Assembly (NCBI RefSeq): GCF_004011695.2
Contig: NC_082405.1
Location: forward strand, 2,417,001 to 2,481,000
Source of the DNA: Ascochyta rabiei
Taxonomy: Eukaryota > Ascomycota > Dothideomycetes > Pleosporales > Didymellaceae
DNA: 64,000 bases
Direction of reading: 5' to 3'
Below, piece by piece: positions 44,127-52,528 of the stretch. The position numbers were made by a program, and so were the translations under genes. The notes beneath the pieces were generated by a model. It was given only the letters and a program-made list of their open reading frames with translations. It did no database searches and was not told where the DNA came from. Position 1 is the first letter of the stretch; each line of letters begins with the position of its first letter.

Positions 44127-46754
44127 ATGTCCGACGACGCGGCTGCCAGCGCAACCGCGCAGGACCCGTCCCTCGCTGCAGAGGGCGCTGCACAGGCCAA
44201 TGCGCTTGACCAAGGTACGTCGCCGTCCACAGGCCACAGTCGACCTTCCACAGTCGACCGTCCACAGTCGACCGTCCACACAGCCTGCGCCCACCCCGTC
44301 CACCCCGTCCACCCCGTCCACCCCGTCCACCCCGTTCACCCCGTCCACCCCGTTCACCCCGTCCACCCCGTTCACCCCGTCCACCCCGTTCACCCCGTCG
44401 GCGCCATGCGCACGCTGCATCCCCTCGACGGCTTCGACCTGCACGAGCACCGTGGCTTGGACGATCCCCCCGCCGACGACAGCAGCCCCCCCGCCGACTC
44501 GGACCTCTCCACCCCGCCGCGCCTCGTACTGACCCCCGACGCAGACACCGCCATGCTCGACGAACCGCCTGCCAAGGAGTCGTCGCGCGAGCCCTCGGCC
44601 GCCACGCCCGCCCCCGCCTCCGACAACCCCCTCGATGCCCCCGACGGCCCGCGACCTGACGCCGAGGATGCCGACGGCCACGACGACGAGGACATGGGCG
44701 GCCTCGACGACGCCAAGAAGGAAAAGGACCCCGACGCGGCTGGAGCTGAGGCGGACGCTGACGCCGAAGCTGACGCCGCAGACCCCGAGGCCGCCGCAAA
44801 GGCCGACCTGCAGGCCGCCGCGCGCTCGCACTTTGTCGCCCAGACGTACGCCACCATCATCCCCAGCTACGCCACCTGGTTCGACATGCGCTACATCGAC
44901 TACCGCGAGCGCAAGGCCCTGCCCGAGTTCTTCAACGGCCGCAATCGCAGCAAGACGCCCGCCGTCTACCGCGACTACCGCGACTTCATGATCAACACGT
45001 ACCGCCTGAACCCCTCCGAGTACCTGACCGTCACCGCCTGCAGGCGCAACCTGGCCGGAGACGTCTGCGCCATCATGCGCGTCCACGCCTTCCTCGAGCA
45101 GTGGGGGCTCATCAACTACCAGGTACCCACCGTGCAATCCTGCACCCCCAACCCCAAACCCCAAACCCCTACACATCCAACTAACCCCTTCCAGGTCGAC
45201 CCCCAGGAGCGCCCGTCCAACATTGGCCCCCCCTTCACCGGCCACTTCCGCGTCACCGTCGACACACCCCGCGGACTGCAGCCCTTCCAGCCAGGCCCCG
45301 GCGCAAAGCTCACCGACGGAAAGCAGAGCGCGGCCACGGACCGTGCTGCGAGCGCACAGCCCACGGCAAAGTCGGACACCAAGTCCCTGGCCGGACGCAA
45401 CATCTACGAGGCCAACGGCAAGGAGGCGTCCGTTGAGCCGAGGGAAAAGGTTGCCAACGGCGAAGCCGCTGCGAATGGTGCCTCTGCCGACGTCAAGGAG
45501 CTCGAAGCGGCTGCCAAGGAGCCCCTCAAGGTCATCAACTGCTTCAGCTGCGGTGTCGAGTGCACCCGCGTCCACTTCCACGAGACAAAACCGTCCGAGC
45601 AGCCTGGCCAAACCAAGAGCGTGGGTGGTCTGAAGCGCGACCTATGCCCCAGGTGTTTCGTCGAAGGCAACTTCCCCTCCGGCACATCCTCGGCCGACTT
45701 CACCAAAATCTGCAACCCAGAGTCCTCGTCTGTCCCCGAGTCGGAGGAGAAGTGGACAGAGGAGGAGACGCTTCTGCTTCTCGAAGGCCTGGAGGAGTTC
45801 GACGAAGACTGGAACAGGGTGGCCGACCACGTGGCCACCAAGACGCGCGAGCAGTGCGTGATGAAGTTTCTGCAGCTCGAGATCGAGGACAAGTACATCG
45901 AGGCCGATCTGCCCCAGGGCGACGCCGCCACCCCTTCAGCCAAGTTCCTCCGCGACCTGGACTATCTCAGCGAAGGCCGCGCGCCCCTGCACCACGCAGA
46001 CAACCCCATCCTGAGCGTGGTCAGCTTTCTCGCCGGTTTGGCTCCAGCGAACGTCACAGAAGCCGCCGTTGCCTCGGGTCGCAGCGTGAGCGAGATGAAG
46101 CGCATCCTGCAGGACAAGATCAACAAGGCGCCGACAGCGCCCTCGGACAAGGGCAAGGAGAAGGAAGGTGACAAGGCCGCGACCCCTGCGACAGGTGCCT
46201 CCGACGTCAAGCCTGAAGGCGACGACGCCATGGAGGTCGACACCACCCAGGACCTCACAGTAACCAACAGGGACGCCTCGCCAGACAGCAACCCTCTCGT
46301 CACACTACCCTTTGCCCTCTCTGCAGCTCGTTCGTCTGCGCTCGCCTCTCACGAAGAACGCCACATCACCCGCCTCGTCTCGGGCTCGGTCAACCTGCAA
46401 CTGCAGAAGCTGCAGCTCAAGCTCGCGCACTTCTCCGACTTTGAGAAGCTCCTCTCTGCCGAGCGCCGCGACCTGCAGCGCCGCCGCCAGCAGCTGTTCA
46501 TGGACCGTCTGAACTTCCAGCGCCGCGTGCGCGCGCTCGAGGAGGCGACCAAGAAGATCAGCTCAGGCGTGCAGGGCCAGGGCCTGCCGGGGTCGATGAG
46601 CAACGAGGACGCCATGACGGCGCTCACCGACGCGATCCGCATGTTTGGTGTGGGCAAGGGCGAGGACAGCATGGGCGTCAAGCGGGACAGCGTGGATGCA
46701 GGCGTGCAGCCAGTAGCAGAGGGCGGAGAAGGCTACGGAAAGCTGGAGATATAA
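44127..46754 (+). CDS. SWI3/RSC8-like SWIRM-SANT chromatin-remodelling subunit
   Basis: Scaffold subunit of SWI/SNF-class remodelling complexes. ATG 44127 (MSDDAAASATAQDP) sits in a good context. A 72-nt intron at 45123-45194 has GT-CAG ends. Without a further intron the product is 851 aa. A possible 69-nt intron at 44215-44283 (GTACGT to CACAG, in phase) would give 828 aa. The HPV minisatellite is coding in either case. Domains: acidic N-terminus; SWIRM about 230-360 (SYATWFDMRYIDYRERKALP); ZZ-type zinc region about 446-505 (CFSCGVECTRVHFHET, CPRCFVEG); SANT about 517-565 (KWTEEETLLLLEGLEEFDED); and a C-terminal coiled coil about 720-785. The domain order matches Rsc8/Swi3. Confidence 0.93.
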   Translation: MSDDAAASATAQDPSLAAEGAAQANALDQGTSPSTGHSRPSTVDRPQSTVHTACAHPVHPVHPVHPVHPVHPVHPVHPVHPVHPVHPVHPVGAMRTLHPLDGFDLHEHRGLDDPPADDSSPPADSDLSTPPRLVLTPDADTAMLDEPPAKESSREPSAATPAPASDNPLDAPDGPRPDAEDADGHDDEDMGGLDDAKKEKDPDAAGAEADADAEADAADPEAAAKADLQAAARSHFVAQTYATIIPSYATWFDMRYIDYRERKALPEFFNGRNRSKTPAVYRDYRDFMINTYRLNPSEYLTVTACRRNLAGDVCAIMRVHAFLEQWGLINYQVPTVQSCTPNPKPQTPTHPTNPFQVDPQERPSNIGPPFTGHFRVTVDTPRGLQPFQPGPGAKLTDGKQSAATDRAASAQPTAKSDTKSLAGRNIYEANGKEASVEPREKVANGEAAANGASADVKELEAAAKEPLKVINCFSCGVECTRVHFHETKPSEQPGQTKSVGGLKRDLCPRCFVEGNFPSGTSSADFTKICNPESSSVPESEEKWTEEETLLLLEGLEEFDEDWNRVADHVATKTREQCVMKFLQLEIEDKYIEADLPQGDAATPSAKFLRDLDYLSEGRAPLHHADNPILSVVSFLAGLAPANVTEAAVASGRSVSEMKRILQDKINKAPTAPSDKGKEKEGDKAATPATGASDVKPEGDDAMEVDTTQDLTVTNRDASPDSNPLVTLPFALSAARSSALASHEERHITRLVSGSVNLQLQKLQLKLAHFSDFEKLLSAERRDLQRRRQQLFMDRLNFQRRVRALEEATKKISSGVQGQGLPGSMSNEDAMTALTDAIRMFGVGKGEDSMGVKRDSVDAGVQPVAEGGEGYGKLEI
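44292..44399 (+). repeat. 9-bp CACCCCGTY minisatellite, 12 copies
   Basis: Twelve head-to-tail 9-bp units. The third codon alternates GTC/GTT in the later copies, giving an 18-bp higher-order unit. In the SWI3-like frame each unit encodes His-Pro-Val. Confidence 0.95.
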
Positions 46755-47114
46755 AAACGTGAAGCTATGTTTTGGTGTTAATGGCGTGACGGGAGCTTTG
46801 ACTACGACGGGCGCAGACTTGACGACCCGGGTTTCCTAGGACTACGCTGCATTGTTGTTGACGTGTATCGAATAGTAGAAGGCTGAGTGTGTACCAAATG
46901 CATGACCTGCTTGAACGCCTGCTCGACCAAACTAGACCCATTCGGCGCAAGACCAGACCACCCGCCCTGTCGCTCTTCATCATGGTGCACGGACGCGAGC
47001 TTAGAAATGCAGGTCCGAGAACGCCGTAACTTTTGCATCAGTGACGACAGCAGCACGTAGCTACGCGACGTCCTTCCTCTTCCTCTTTCTTCGGTCATTT
47101 CCTACCCCGTCACC
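46755..47114. other. Intergenic, 360 bases
   Basis: Between two plus-strand genes. Should hold the SWI3-like terminator and MIA40 promoter; nothing else seen. Confidence 0.45.
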
Positions 47115-48173
47115 ATGTTTCGAAGCGCACCCGGATTGATTGCCCGCTCCAGCGCGCTGCGCACCCTCCCGCGCGCCGCGCCGCCTGCCCGTCGATTCAT
47201 CAGCACAGCGCCCCCGGCGCAGAAGAGCCGGAGCTGGAAGAGCTTGGTGGCGCGGCTGGGTCTTGCCGGCACCATCGTCTACTACTACAACACCACCGAT
47301 GTATTCGCCGAGGAGCCAAGACGTACGGCAGCGCCCACCACGCTGCAGATGCATGCATGCTGAAGAGAGACAGAACGGGCGCCCGCCCTCCCCGCCACCG
47401 AAGTAGAGTCGGAGACGCTCCCCACCATCGAGTCGATCGCAGCCGAGCGCGCCCAGCGCAAGGCCGTCCAGCAGCAGCTCGAGGCCCAGCGCCAGAAGGA
47501 AGCCTCGGCCGCCGAAGAGGCTGCCCGCGCACAGCCCAGCAGCGCTGAGCCGCAGGAGGGCGGCATCGAGGGCCTGGAGGCCGAGGCCGACCAGCAGGGC
47601 GCCTTCAACCCCGAGACGGGCGAGATCAACTGGGATTGCCCGTGTCTGGGCGGCATGGCGACCGGGCCGTGTGGAGACGAGTTCAAGGCGGCCTTTAGCT
47701 GCTTCGTCTACAGCAAGGAGGAGCCCAAGGGCATGGACTGCATCGACAAGTTCAAGTACGTTGCTGGAGGAAGTAGGGGACACGGGCAACGGCACGACTG
47801 ATACGCACACAGGGACATGCAGAACTGCTTCCGCCAGTACCCCGAGATCTACGGCTCAGAAATCGACACAGACGACGACGACGACATGACCGCCGACGCC
47901 GCCGCCGACGTCTCCACCCCCTCCGACTCGACACCGCAGCCCGCGCTGTCTGGCGAGACCAACACCGACGCCCCGGCGCCCGTCAAGAAGGAGTCGAAGA
48001 GCAAGAGCGTGGCACCGTCCGGCCCCCACTCCGCCGACAAGGTCGCCGAGAACAGGCGCGAGCTGGGCCTTGTACCGGAGAACTACCGGCCCGAGGAGAA
48101 GGAAGTCAAGAAGCAGGAGCCCGTCAGCGAGAGCGAGAGTCTGGTGCCCAAGGCCGCACACGACGGCCGGTAG
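47115..48173 (+). CDS. MIA40: MIA40/TIM40 intermembrane-space import oxidoreductase
   Basis: Oxidises incoming cysteine-rich proteins in the mitochondrial intermembrane space, with Erv1 as its oxidant. Exons 47115-47322, 47374-47755 and 47813-48173 give 316 aa; introns are 51 and 57 nt. A basic presequence ([20 protein letters not shown]) is followed by a single membrane anchor near 45-62 ([16 protein letters not shown]), as in fungal anchored Mia40. The redox motif is CPC (158-160) in NWDCPCLGG. The twin CX9C motifs are [11 protein letters not shown] and CIDKFKDMQNC; the second is split by intron 2. Then QYPEIYG and an acidic, Pro/Ser/Lys-rich tail. Confidence 0.97.
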
Positions 48174-48258
48174 AGCGCTTGTAGAGTACGCGTAGAGTGC
48201 TTGTAGCGTGCTTGTAAAGTACATGTAAAGCGCATGTAGAGTACATGTAAAGTAGATG
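48171..48258. repeat. 11-bp minisatellite, eight copies, starting at the MIA40 stop codon
   Basis: Eight 11-bp units of the form TARAGYRCWTG (for example TAGAGTACATG, TAAAGTACATG). The first TAG is the MIA40 stop codon. Confidence 0.85.
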
Positions 48259-48962
48259 TAAAAAGAAGACAACTCGCAGGATAAGAGAGAGCCTTGTCCC
48301 CAGCACAAAACAGAACCAATCAAATTAAAACAACACAACATGAGAAAGAATTAGAATGAAATGATATAAATGAAACCAAAAATCTAGTAACTATTGCAAT
48401 AAGTGGTTAGTTTTGTTTTTTTCTATTTTCATTAAGATGTGTATAAATTACATTTAAATAAGACAAAAAAAAATAGAAAGTTTAAATACTTCGCTACACT
48501 TCAATATACTAAACTACCATTCTTTACTCTAAAATTTAGACTTTTAAGAAAGATGATAAATAAATAGAAACCTTAATGCACGCTTCTTAGTTATGTAGCT
48601 AGAATGTGCTGTTTTTTAGTCTAACTTACATCAACTAAAATTCCATCTCTCAACTTAAGATTACTTGTTAGATATGTATTATGTTGGTACTAAGTGCTAA
48701 GTGTATTCTGTTCTATGGATAAAAGATAGATATATATATATAATGTATTTCAAGTTAGCATACCTTGTAAGTACAACAGAACAGATGTAAGGGTGAAGTG
48801 GATTTACTGATCACGTAGGATGAGTTGGTTGGTATGCTGACTACTGAGAGCTTGATATGGACGGATCCCCTCCATCACGGGTTGTAGGAAGCATCAGATA
48901 AGGCCAGGAACGTGCGGTGCTGGAGGCAGCAACGGGTGGCTGTGGTCCGACCAGACCCCTAA
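48259..48962. other. AT-rich non-coding block
   Basis: From about 48300 to 48800 the sequence is strongly AT-rich and lacks ORFs, in sharp contrast to the GC-rich MIA40 gene. It could be RIP-degraded transposon sequence, but no element can be recognised. Confidence 0.5.
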
Positions 48963-49415
48963 ATTCCGCGTCCTTCCTTGCCCCTGATTTTGTCTGTCCA
49001 GTCTCATTGGGCAGGTACAGCGACGGCGCTAGCCTTTGTTTTCTTGCTGGTCTCTCTCGCTTCCTCCGTCTGCGGCATGGTCAGTATCGTTGCTCTGAGT
49101 TTGGGTACGTCTGATCCTTTGTGTCTTGGATGTCCAGCAGATGAACGTAATTGGACCTCAATTCGCTCGTTTGCAACCTTTGATACAGTGCTTTGTGCCA
49201 CAGGTGTTGGGTTTTGGACGGCTGTAGCGAAGTCTTTTCGTCTCACTAGACGATGTACCGAGAAAGCCGAGAGACTGAAGTCCACATTGTTGAAGCTGAT
49301 CATCATCGGGCCAGTAGCCAGTGGTCTCATTTTCGGATCGACCTGTACCTCGCGATCAGATAGTTTTTTAAACACCCTCAGAACAAAGTACTGTTGGAGG
49401 TGTTTTTTTTGCTAG
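48963..49415 (+). pseudogene. Membrane-protein-like open frame without a start codon
   Basis: Open from 48963 to a stop at 49415, with no ATG until inside the first hydrophobic stretch. It predicts about three membrane segments (ALAFVFLLVSLASSVCGMV; FDTVLCATGVGFWTAVA; LLKLIIIGPVASGLIFG). A CAG acceptor-like site at about 49000 could make it an exon. No family recognised. Placed between AT-rich DNA and a clear pseudogene, it is probably a gene remnant. Confidence 0.35.
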
Positions 49416-49504
49416 GCTATACAGATGTCTTCGCGTTCATCTGACCTCGCCCCCTCAACGGAGCGACAGGTGCCTCTCGAGTCTGCCGAACCACCGATCA
49501 GAAC

Positions 49505-50165
49505 ATCGGCTGCCGAATCTTCCATGTCATGGGGAATCACGAACCCCCCTGAACGACTCACGAGGATGCTGTCGCAAGGTTGCGCAACTTTGAGGAAGAA
49601 GCCAAGAACGACCTAGGCGGTTGATTCAAGTTTCTCTGTCGTGACCAGTACGATTTGAACGAAAATACCTCAACTTTGGGCTGCACGCTAGTAACCACAG
49701 TAACGAGCAGTGATCTAACCCAACGTTGATATTTGTTGGTCCGCCATCGAACCATAGCAGGCTCGCTCAACCGACCTCAATCCCGAGCGTGGAATCAGAA
49801 ATGGAACGCTTGAGCAGGATATTCGGGGACATGAAAGAGATCCGGTATGGTTGAACGAGCAGGTGAGCATGATCCAGGAGCAAGAGCCACTGCGTCAAAT
49901 CATGATTGCGACACATCATAGTCCAACCAGAGCATAGGCAAAGTACCATGTCGAGTCATTTTGCTACAATTTTGCAGGACGAACTTTGTTGGCGATCGCC
50001 CGCCGTGAAGCTATGGGCATCTGGGCACACACACTACAGTTGCTCGTTCCGCGATGAGGAAACAGGAAACCTTGTTGTTGCAAATCAGAGAGGATGCGCT
50101 GGACTCGGGGGCTCACGGAACGGGTCAAGTTTGGGAGTCGTGGTTGTTGAAGCTGGGGGAGAGCA
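49505..50165 (+). pseudogene. Remnant of a calcineurin-like metallophosphoesterase gene
   Basis: Fragments in the order of the family occur in shifting frames. HVMGNHE at about 49523-49543 is followed by a TGA at 49550. AVARLRNFEEEAKNDLGG follows, then a TGA at 49622. QYDLNENTSTLGCTL comes next, and after a frame change RDPVWLNEQVSMIQEQEP with IMIATHHSPT. Another stop and frame change lead to AVKLWASGHTHYSC and NLVVANQRG. GNHE, the THH histidine and GHTH are metal-binding motifs of calcineurin-like phosphoesterases. The first aspartate motifs were not found. Several stops and frame shifts show that it is broken. Confidence 0.8.
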
Positions 50166-50495
50166 CTGCAGTTTAATTGATAAACTGAACAGCATCATGC
50201 AAGTGACTTTCAGGATCTCAGGTCTTTTACAAGCTAAGGCTTGCGAGGCTGGGAGCGTTCTACGTGCTTGCAGTAGTGTGGGATATACAGTCATTCCGGA
50301 TAAGCAGACGGTTGTCCAAGACCAGTTGTCTAGTGCGACTCGACCACCGATCTCGGCACACAGTCCAAGCTAGTGCCCAAAATGTACACTTTCCGTGTGG
50401 CCTGCACACTGCGAATAGACCCCTTCAGCATCTATAAATTTACCGGATTATATATAATTTAATGGACAGGACTTTCATCAACAGCTACAAAGCCT
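50166..50495. other. Short intergenic segment
   Basis: Contains the open tail of the phosphoesterase remnant (to about 50373) and AT-rich sequence upstream of the tRNA gene. Confidence 0.4.
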
Positions 50496-50635
50496 GGTCT
50501 TGTGGTGTAAGTTTAAACATCAAACCTTCAGCCTTCGAGCTCCAACTAACAATCATCCAGCTAGTGGTATGATTCTCGCTTAGGGTACCTAAGTAAACGT
50601 GCGAGAGGCCCCGCGTTCGAGTCGCGGCAAGACCC
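50496..50635 (+). tRNA. tRNA-Pro (anticodon AGG) with an mRNA-type intron in the D-arm and a 14-nt anticodon-loop intron
   Basis: Three blocks join to a 72-nt tRNA. Block 1, GGTCTTGTGGT, is 50496-50506; block 2 is 50561-50585 (starts CTAGTGGTATGATTC, ends CTTAGGG); block 3 is 50600-50635. The 5' acceptor strand GGTCTTG pairs perfectly with CAAGACC at 50628-50634. The anticodon stem is CTCGC/GCGAG with loop TTAGGGT, and the T arm is CCGCG/CGCGG around TTCGAGT. The 14-nt intron contains CCTAAG, complementary to the anticodon region CTTAGG, as in canonical nuclear tRNA introns. The other 54 nt (50507-50560) begin GTAAGT, contain ACTAAC and end CAG, and interrupt the A-box after two D-stem bases. 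Confidence 0.8.
50507..50560 (+). other. Spliceosomal-looking intron inside the tRNA-Pro gene
   Basis: 54 nt with a perfect donor GTAAGT, branch-like ACTAAC about a dozen bases from the end, and acceptor CCAG. Length and signals equal those of the protein-gene introns in this window (47-72 nt). Removing it restores the conserved tRNA-Pro D-arm GTCTAGTGGTATGATTC. Confidence 0.75.
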
Positions 50636-50636
50636 A

Positions 50637-50642
50637 TTTTTT
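50637..50642 (+). terminator. Pol III terminator of tRNA-Pro
   Basis: T6 run starting two bases after the tRNA 3' end. Confidence 0.75.
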
Positions 50643-50804
50643 GCGCACACGGTGATGTGATACTGCAACAGGGTTGTGCTTTTTTGTGTGTGGAATGTTG
50701 TGTATAGGGCGAATAAACCGCACGACAAAGGCAGACACGGCCACGCAGCCCCCTCCAGACCCCCAGACCCCAACCTCCAACTCTGATATCCACCCAACAC
50801 CTCT

Positions 50805-51638
50805 TCACACATCACGGCCCTCATCCCCGCCAGCCAACGAATCCCTCCTCCCCTTCAACCCCACCACATTTCCCCTCCCCTCACCATCCTCACAGTCTTT
50901 AGATTGCAAGCTTAAATCATACAACTTCAGCGTTTCCACCTCCACCTCCCCATGCCCAACACCACCCGATGCAACCGGCACCCGCCCACCCTTCAGCTCA
51001 GCAAGACGAGTCTCACCAATCCAGCGCCCGCGATTCCTCCGATCGCGGGCGTTCATCGATGCGTCGAATGCGTGGTGTGCGGATAAAGCGAGGGAGGTGA
51101 GGAGGGAGTCTGTGTTTGAATTCGCACCGACACCATTATCATCATCAGCAGCGTCGTTTGCACGGTCGTGGGCTTTGTCATCGGCTGCCGAGGCGGCGGC
51201 GGGGGTATCCGAGGAGCAGCGTTTATCTGGGTGATTTGCGTCGTTGGTTTCAGGGGTTGAGTTGGCGGGTGCAGAGTTGAGGGAAGAGCTTGGGGGCGCT
51301 GGGGTGCGGTCTGTGTCTGTGTCTGTGTCTGTGTCTGTGTCTGTGTCTGTGTCTGTGTCTGTGTCTGTGTCTGTGTCTGTGTCTGTGTCTGTGTCTGTGT
51401 CTGTGTCTGTGTCTGTGTCTGTGTCTGTGTCTGTGTCTATATCTGCATCTGGATTAACGCAATAATACTCCCGCTGCCCATACTTGACCACAACGCGCCC
51501 ATCGAAGCGATAATAGCGCGTTACCGTTCGCGCTGTGCAGGTGTGGTATGCCGCGTCGCGGGCTTTGAAGTGGGCTGCCCAGTCCGTTGGGGATGGGGGT
51601 TGCGAGGGCATTGCGGGTTCTTCTCGTAGGAACTTCAT
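50805..51638 (-). CDS. Unrecognised protein with an Asp-Thr dipeptide repeat tract
   Basis: Single ORF, 277 aa, from ATG 51638 (MKFLREEPAMPSQPP). Residues about 18-65 look folded (DWAAHFKARDAAYHTCT, YYRFDGRVVVKYGQREYYC). Residues about 67-112 are alternating Asp-Thr, encoded by a GACACA hexamer array. The rest is Asp/Asn/Ala-rich, then a basic stretch (ARDRRNRGRWIGE) and a Gly/Glu-rich end. No signal peptide. The intact frame across about 21 hexamers and the ordered N-terminal part favour a real gene, but no family is recognised and introns near the 3' end are possible. Confidence 0.55.
   Translation of the reverse strand: MKFLREEPAMPSQPPSPTDWAAHFKARDAAYHTCTARTVTRYYRFDGRVVVKYGQREYYCVNPDADIDTDTDTDTDTDTDTDTDTDTDTDTDTDTDTDTDTDTDTDTDTDRTPAPPSSSLNSAPANSTPETNDANHPDKRCSSDTPAAASAADDKAHDRANDAADDDNGVGANSNTDSLLTSLALSAHHAFDASMNARDRRNRGRWIGETRLAELKGGRVPVASGGVGHGEVEVETLKLYDLSLQSKDCEDGEGRGNVVGLKGRRDSLAGGDEGRDV
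51310..51438. repeat. TGTGTC hexamer array, about 21.5 copies
   Basis: Uninterrupted 6-bp array on the plus strand. On the minus strand it encodes the Asp-Thr tract of the ORF at 50805-51638. A unit of six cannot shift the frame when it expands or contracts. Confidence 0.95.
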
Positions 51639-52528
51639 GTGTGGTGAGAGGTTGAGGTCTGGTCTGGCCGGCAGACAGAGTTGGCTGTTGGTGGTTGGAT
51701 TTGTGCGGGTAGGGAGGTCTATGTTTGTGGGATGGAGTGTGGGTAATCTAACCAGCAGACAGTGTAAAGGAGTGTAAGAGTGTAAGAGTGTAAGAGTGTA
51801 AGAGTGTAAGAGTGTAAGAGTGTAAGAGTGTAAGAGTGTAAGAGTGTAAGAGTGTAAGAGTGTAAGAGTGTAAGAGTGTAAGAGTGTAAGAGTGTAAGAG
51901 TGTAAGAGTGTAATAAGAGGAGAGAATGTGTATTTATGAGGAGAGCAGGAAGCTCTGAAAGTGGCTTTTCAGCATACGCCACCTCAGAAACATTGTGGGC
52001 CTACAATGAGACAGTTTGCACAGCATTGTAGACGAGAGGCGTGGAGTGCATTATTGATATTGTGTGCATACCTTGGTCTACACGACTCTGCAGCTGTTTT
52101 AGTACACAAAGTGTGTATTCTGATGCTCACAGGCGATGGTATAATGTTGCGGAAGTGTAGGCCTCTTATTAGATAATACATGGTGTACAGCTCTGAGCTG
52201 ATGCCTCAGCCCTTACCCAACTGCCGCGTTCCCGTCGAGCCTTCTAAAGCGCGTCTGACCCATTAAGATCCTCCAATGCAGCGTGCGCCGGTAATCAATA
52301 TGCACAAGGCGCCAGTATGCAAGATTGCGAAAAGTGAGTCCAACAGCGCCCAAAAGCTTCCAGATACCGGAAAGGAAAGCTCTATGGTCGCTTGGAGATG
52401 CTAGCAGAATTCACAACGCCGGTTGAACGCCAATATCTAAATAGTGCGCAGATGGGGCGCGGGGTAATCGCAGTAGCAAGAATGCGTGAAACAAGGAATG
52501 CAAGTCAACTAAATAGGCGCTATGTCGG
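51639..52528. other. Intergenic, 0.9 kb, with octamer array
   Basis: Contains the AGTGTAAG array (51771-51914) and otherwise ordinary sequence between the 3' end of BST1 and the start of the Asp-Thr protein gene. Confidence 0.5.
51771..51914. repeat. AGTGTAAG octamer array, about 18 copies
   Basis: Perfect 8-bp units, ending in GTGTAATAAG. Lies about 130 bases upstream of the ATG of the minus-strand gene at 51638. Confidence 0.95.

Noticed and set aside
43006..45611. Very long minus-strand ORFs (597 and 609 codons) opposite the SWI3-like gene and ETFA
   Set aside because: They are GC-rich shadows in other frames: Arg/Gly- or Val/Gly-rich translations of minisatellites and of the SWI3-like coding strand. 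They lack domains and overlap confident genes.
50550..50635. tRNA-Pro pseudogene with a broken 5' acceptor stem
   Set aside because: This first reading took the bases directly before CTAGTGG as the 5' end. The matching 5' acceptor strand and D-stem start lie 54 bases upstream, so an intron-split gene explains the sequence better.
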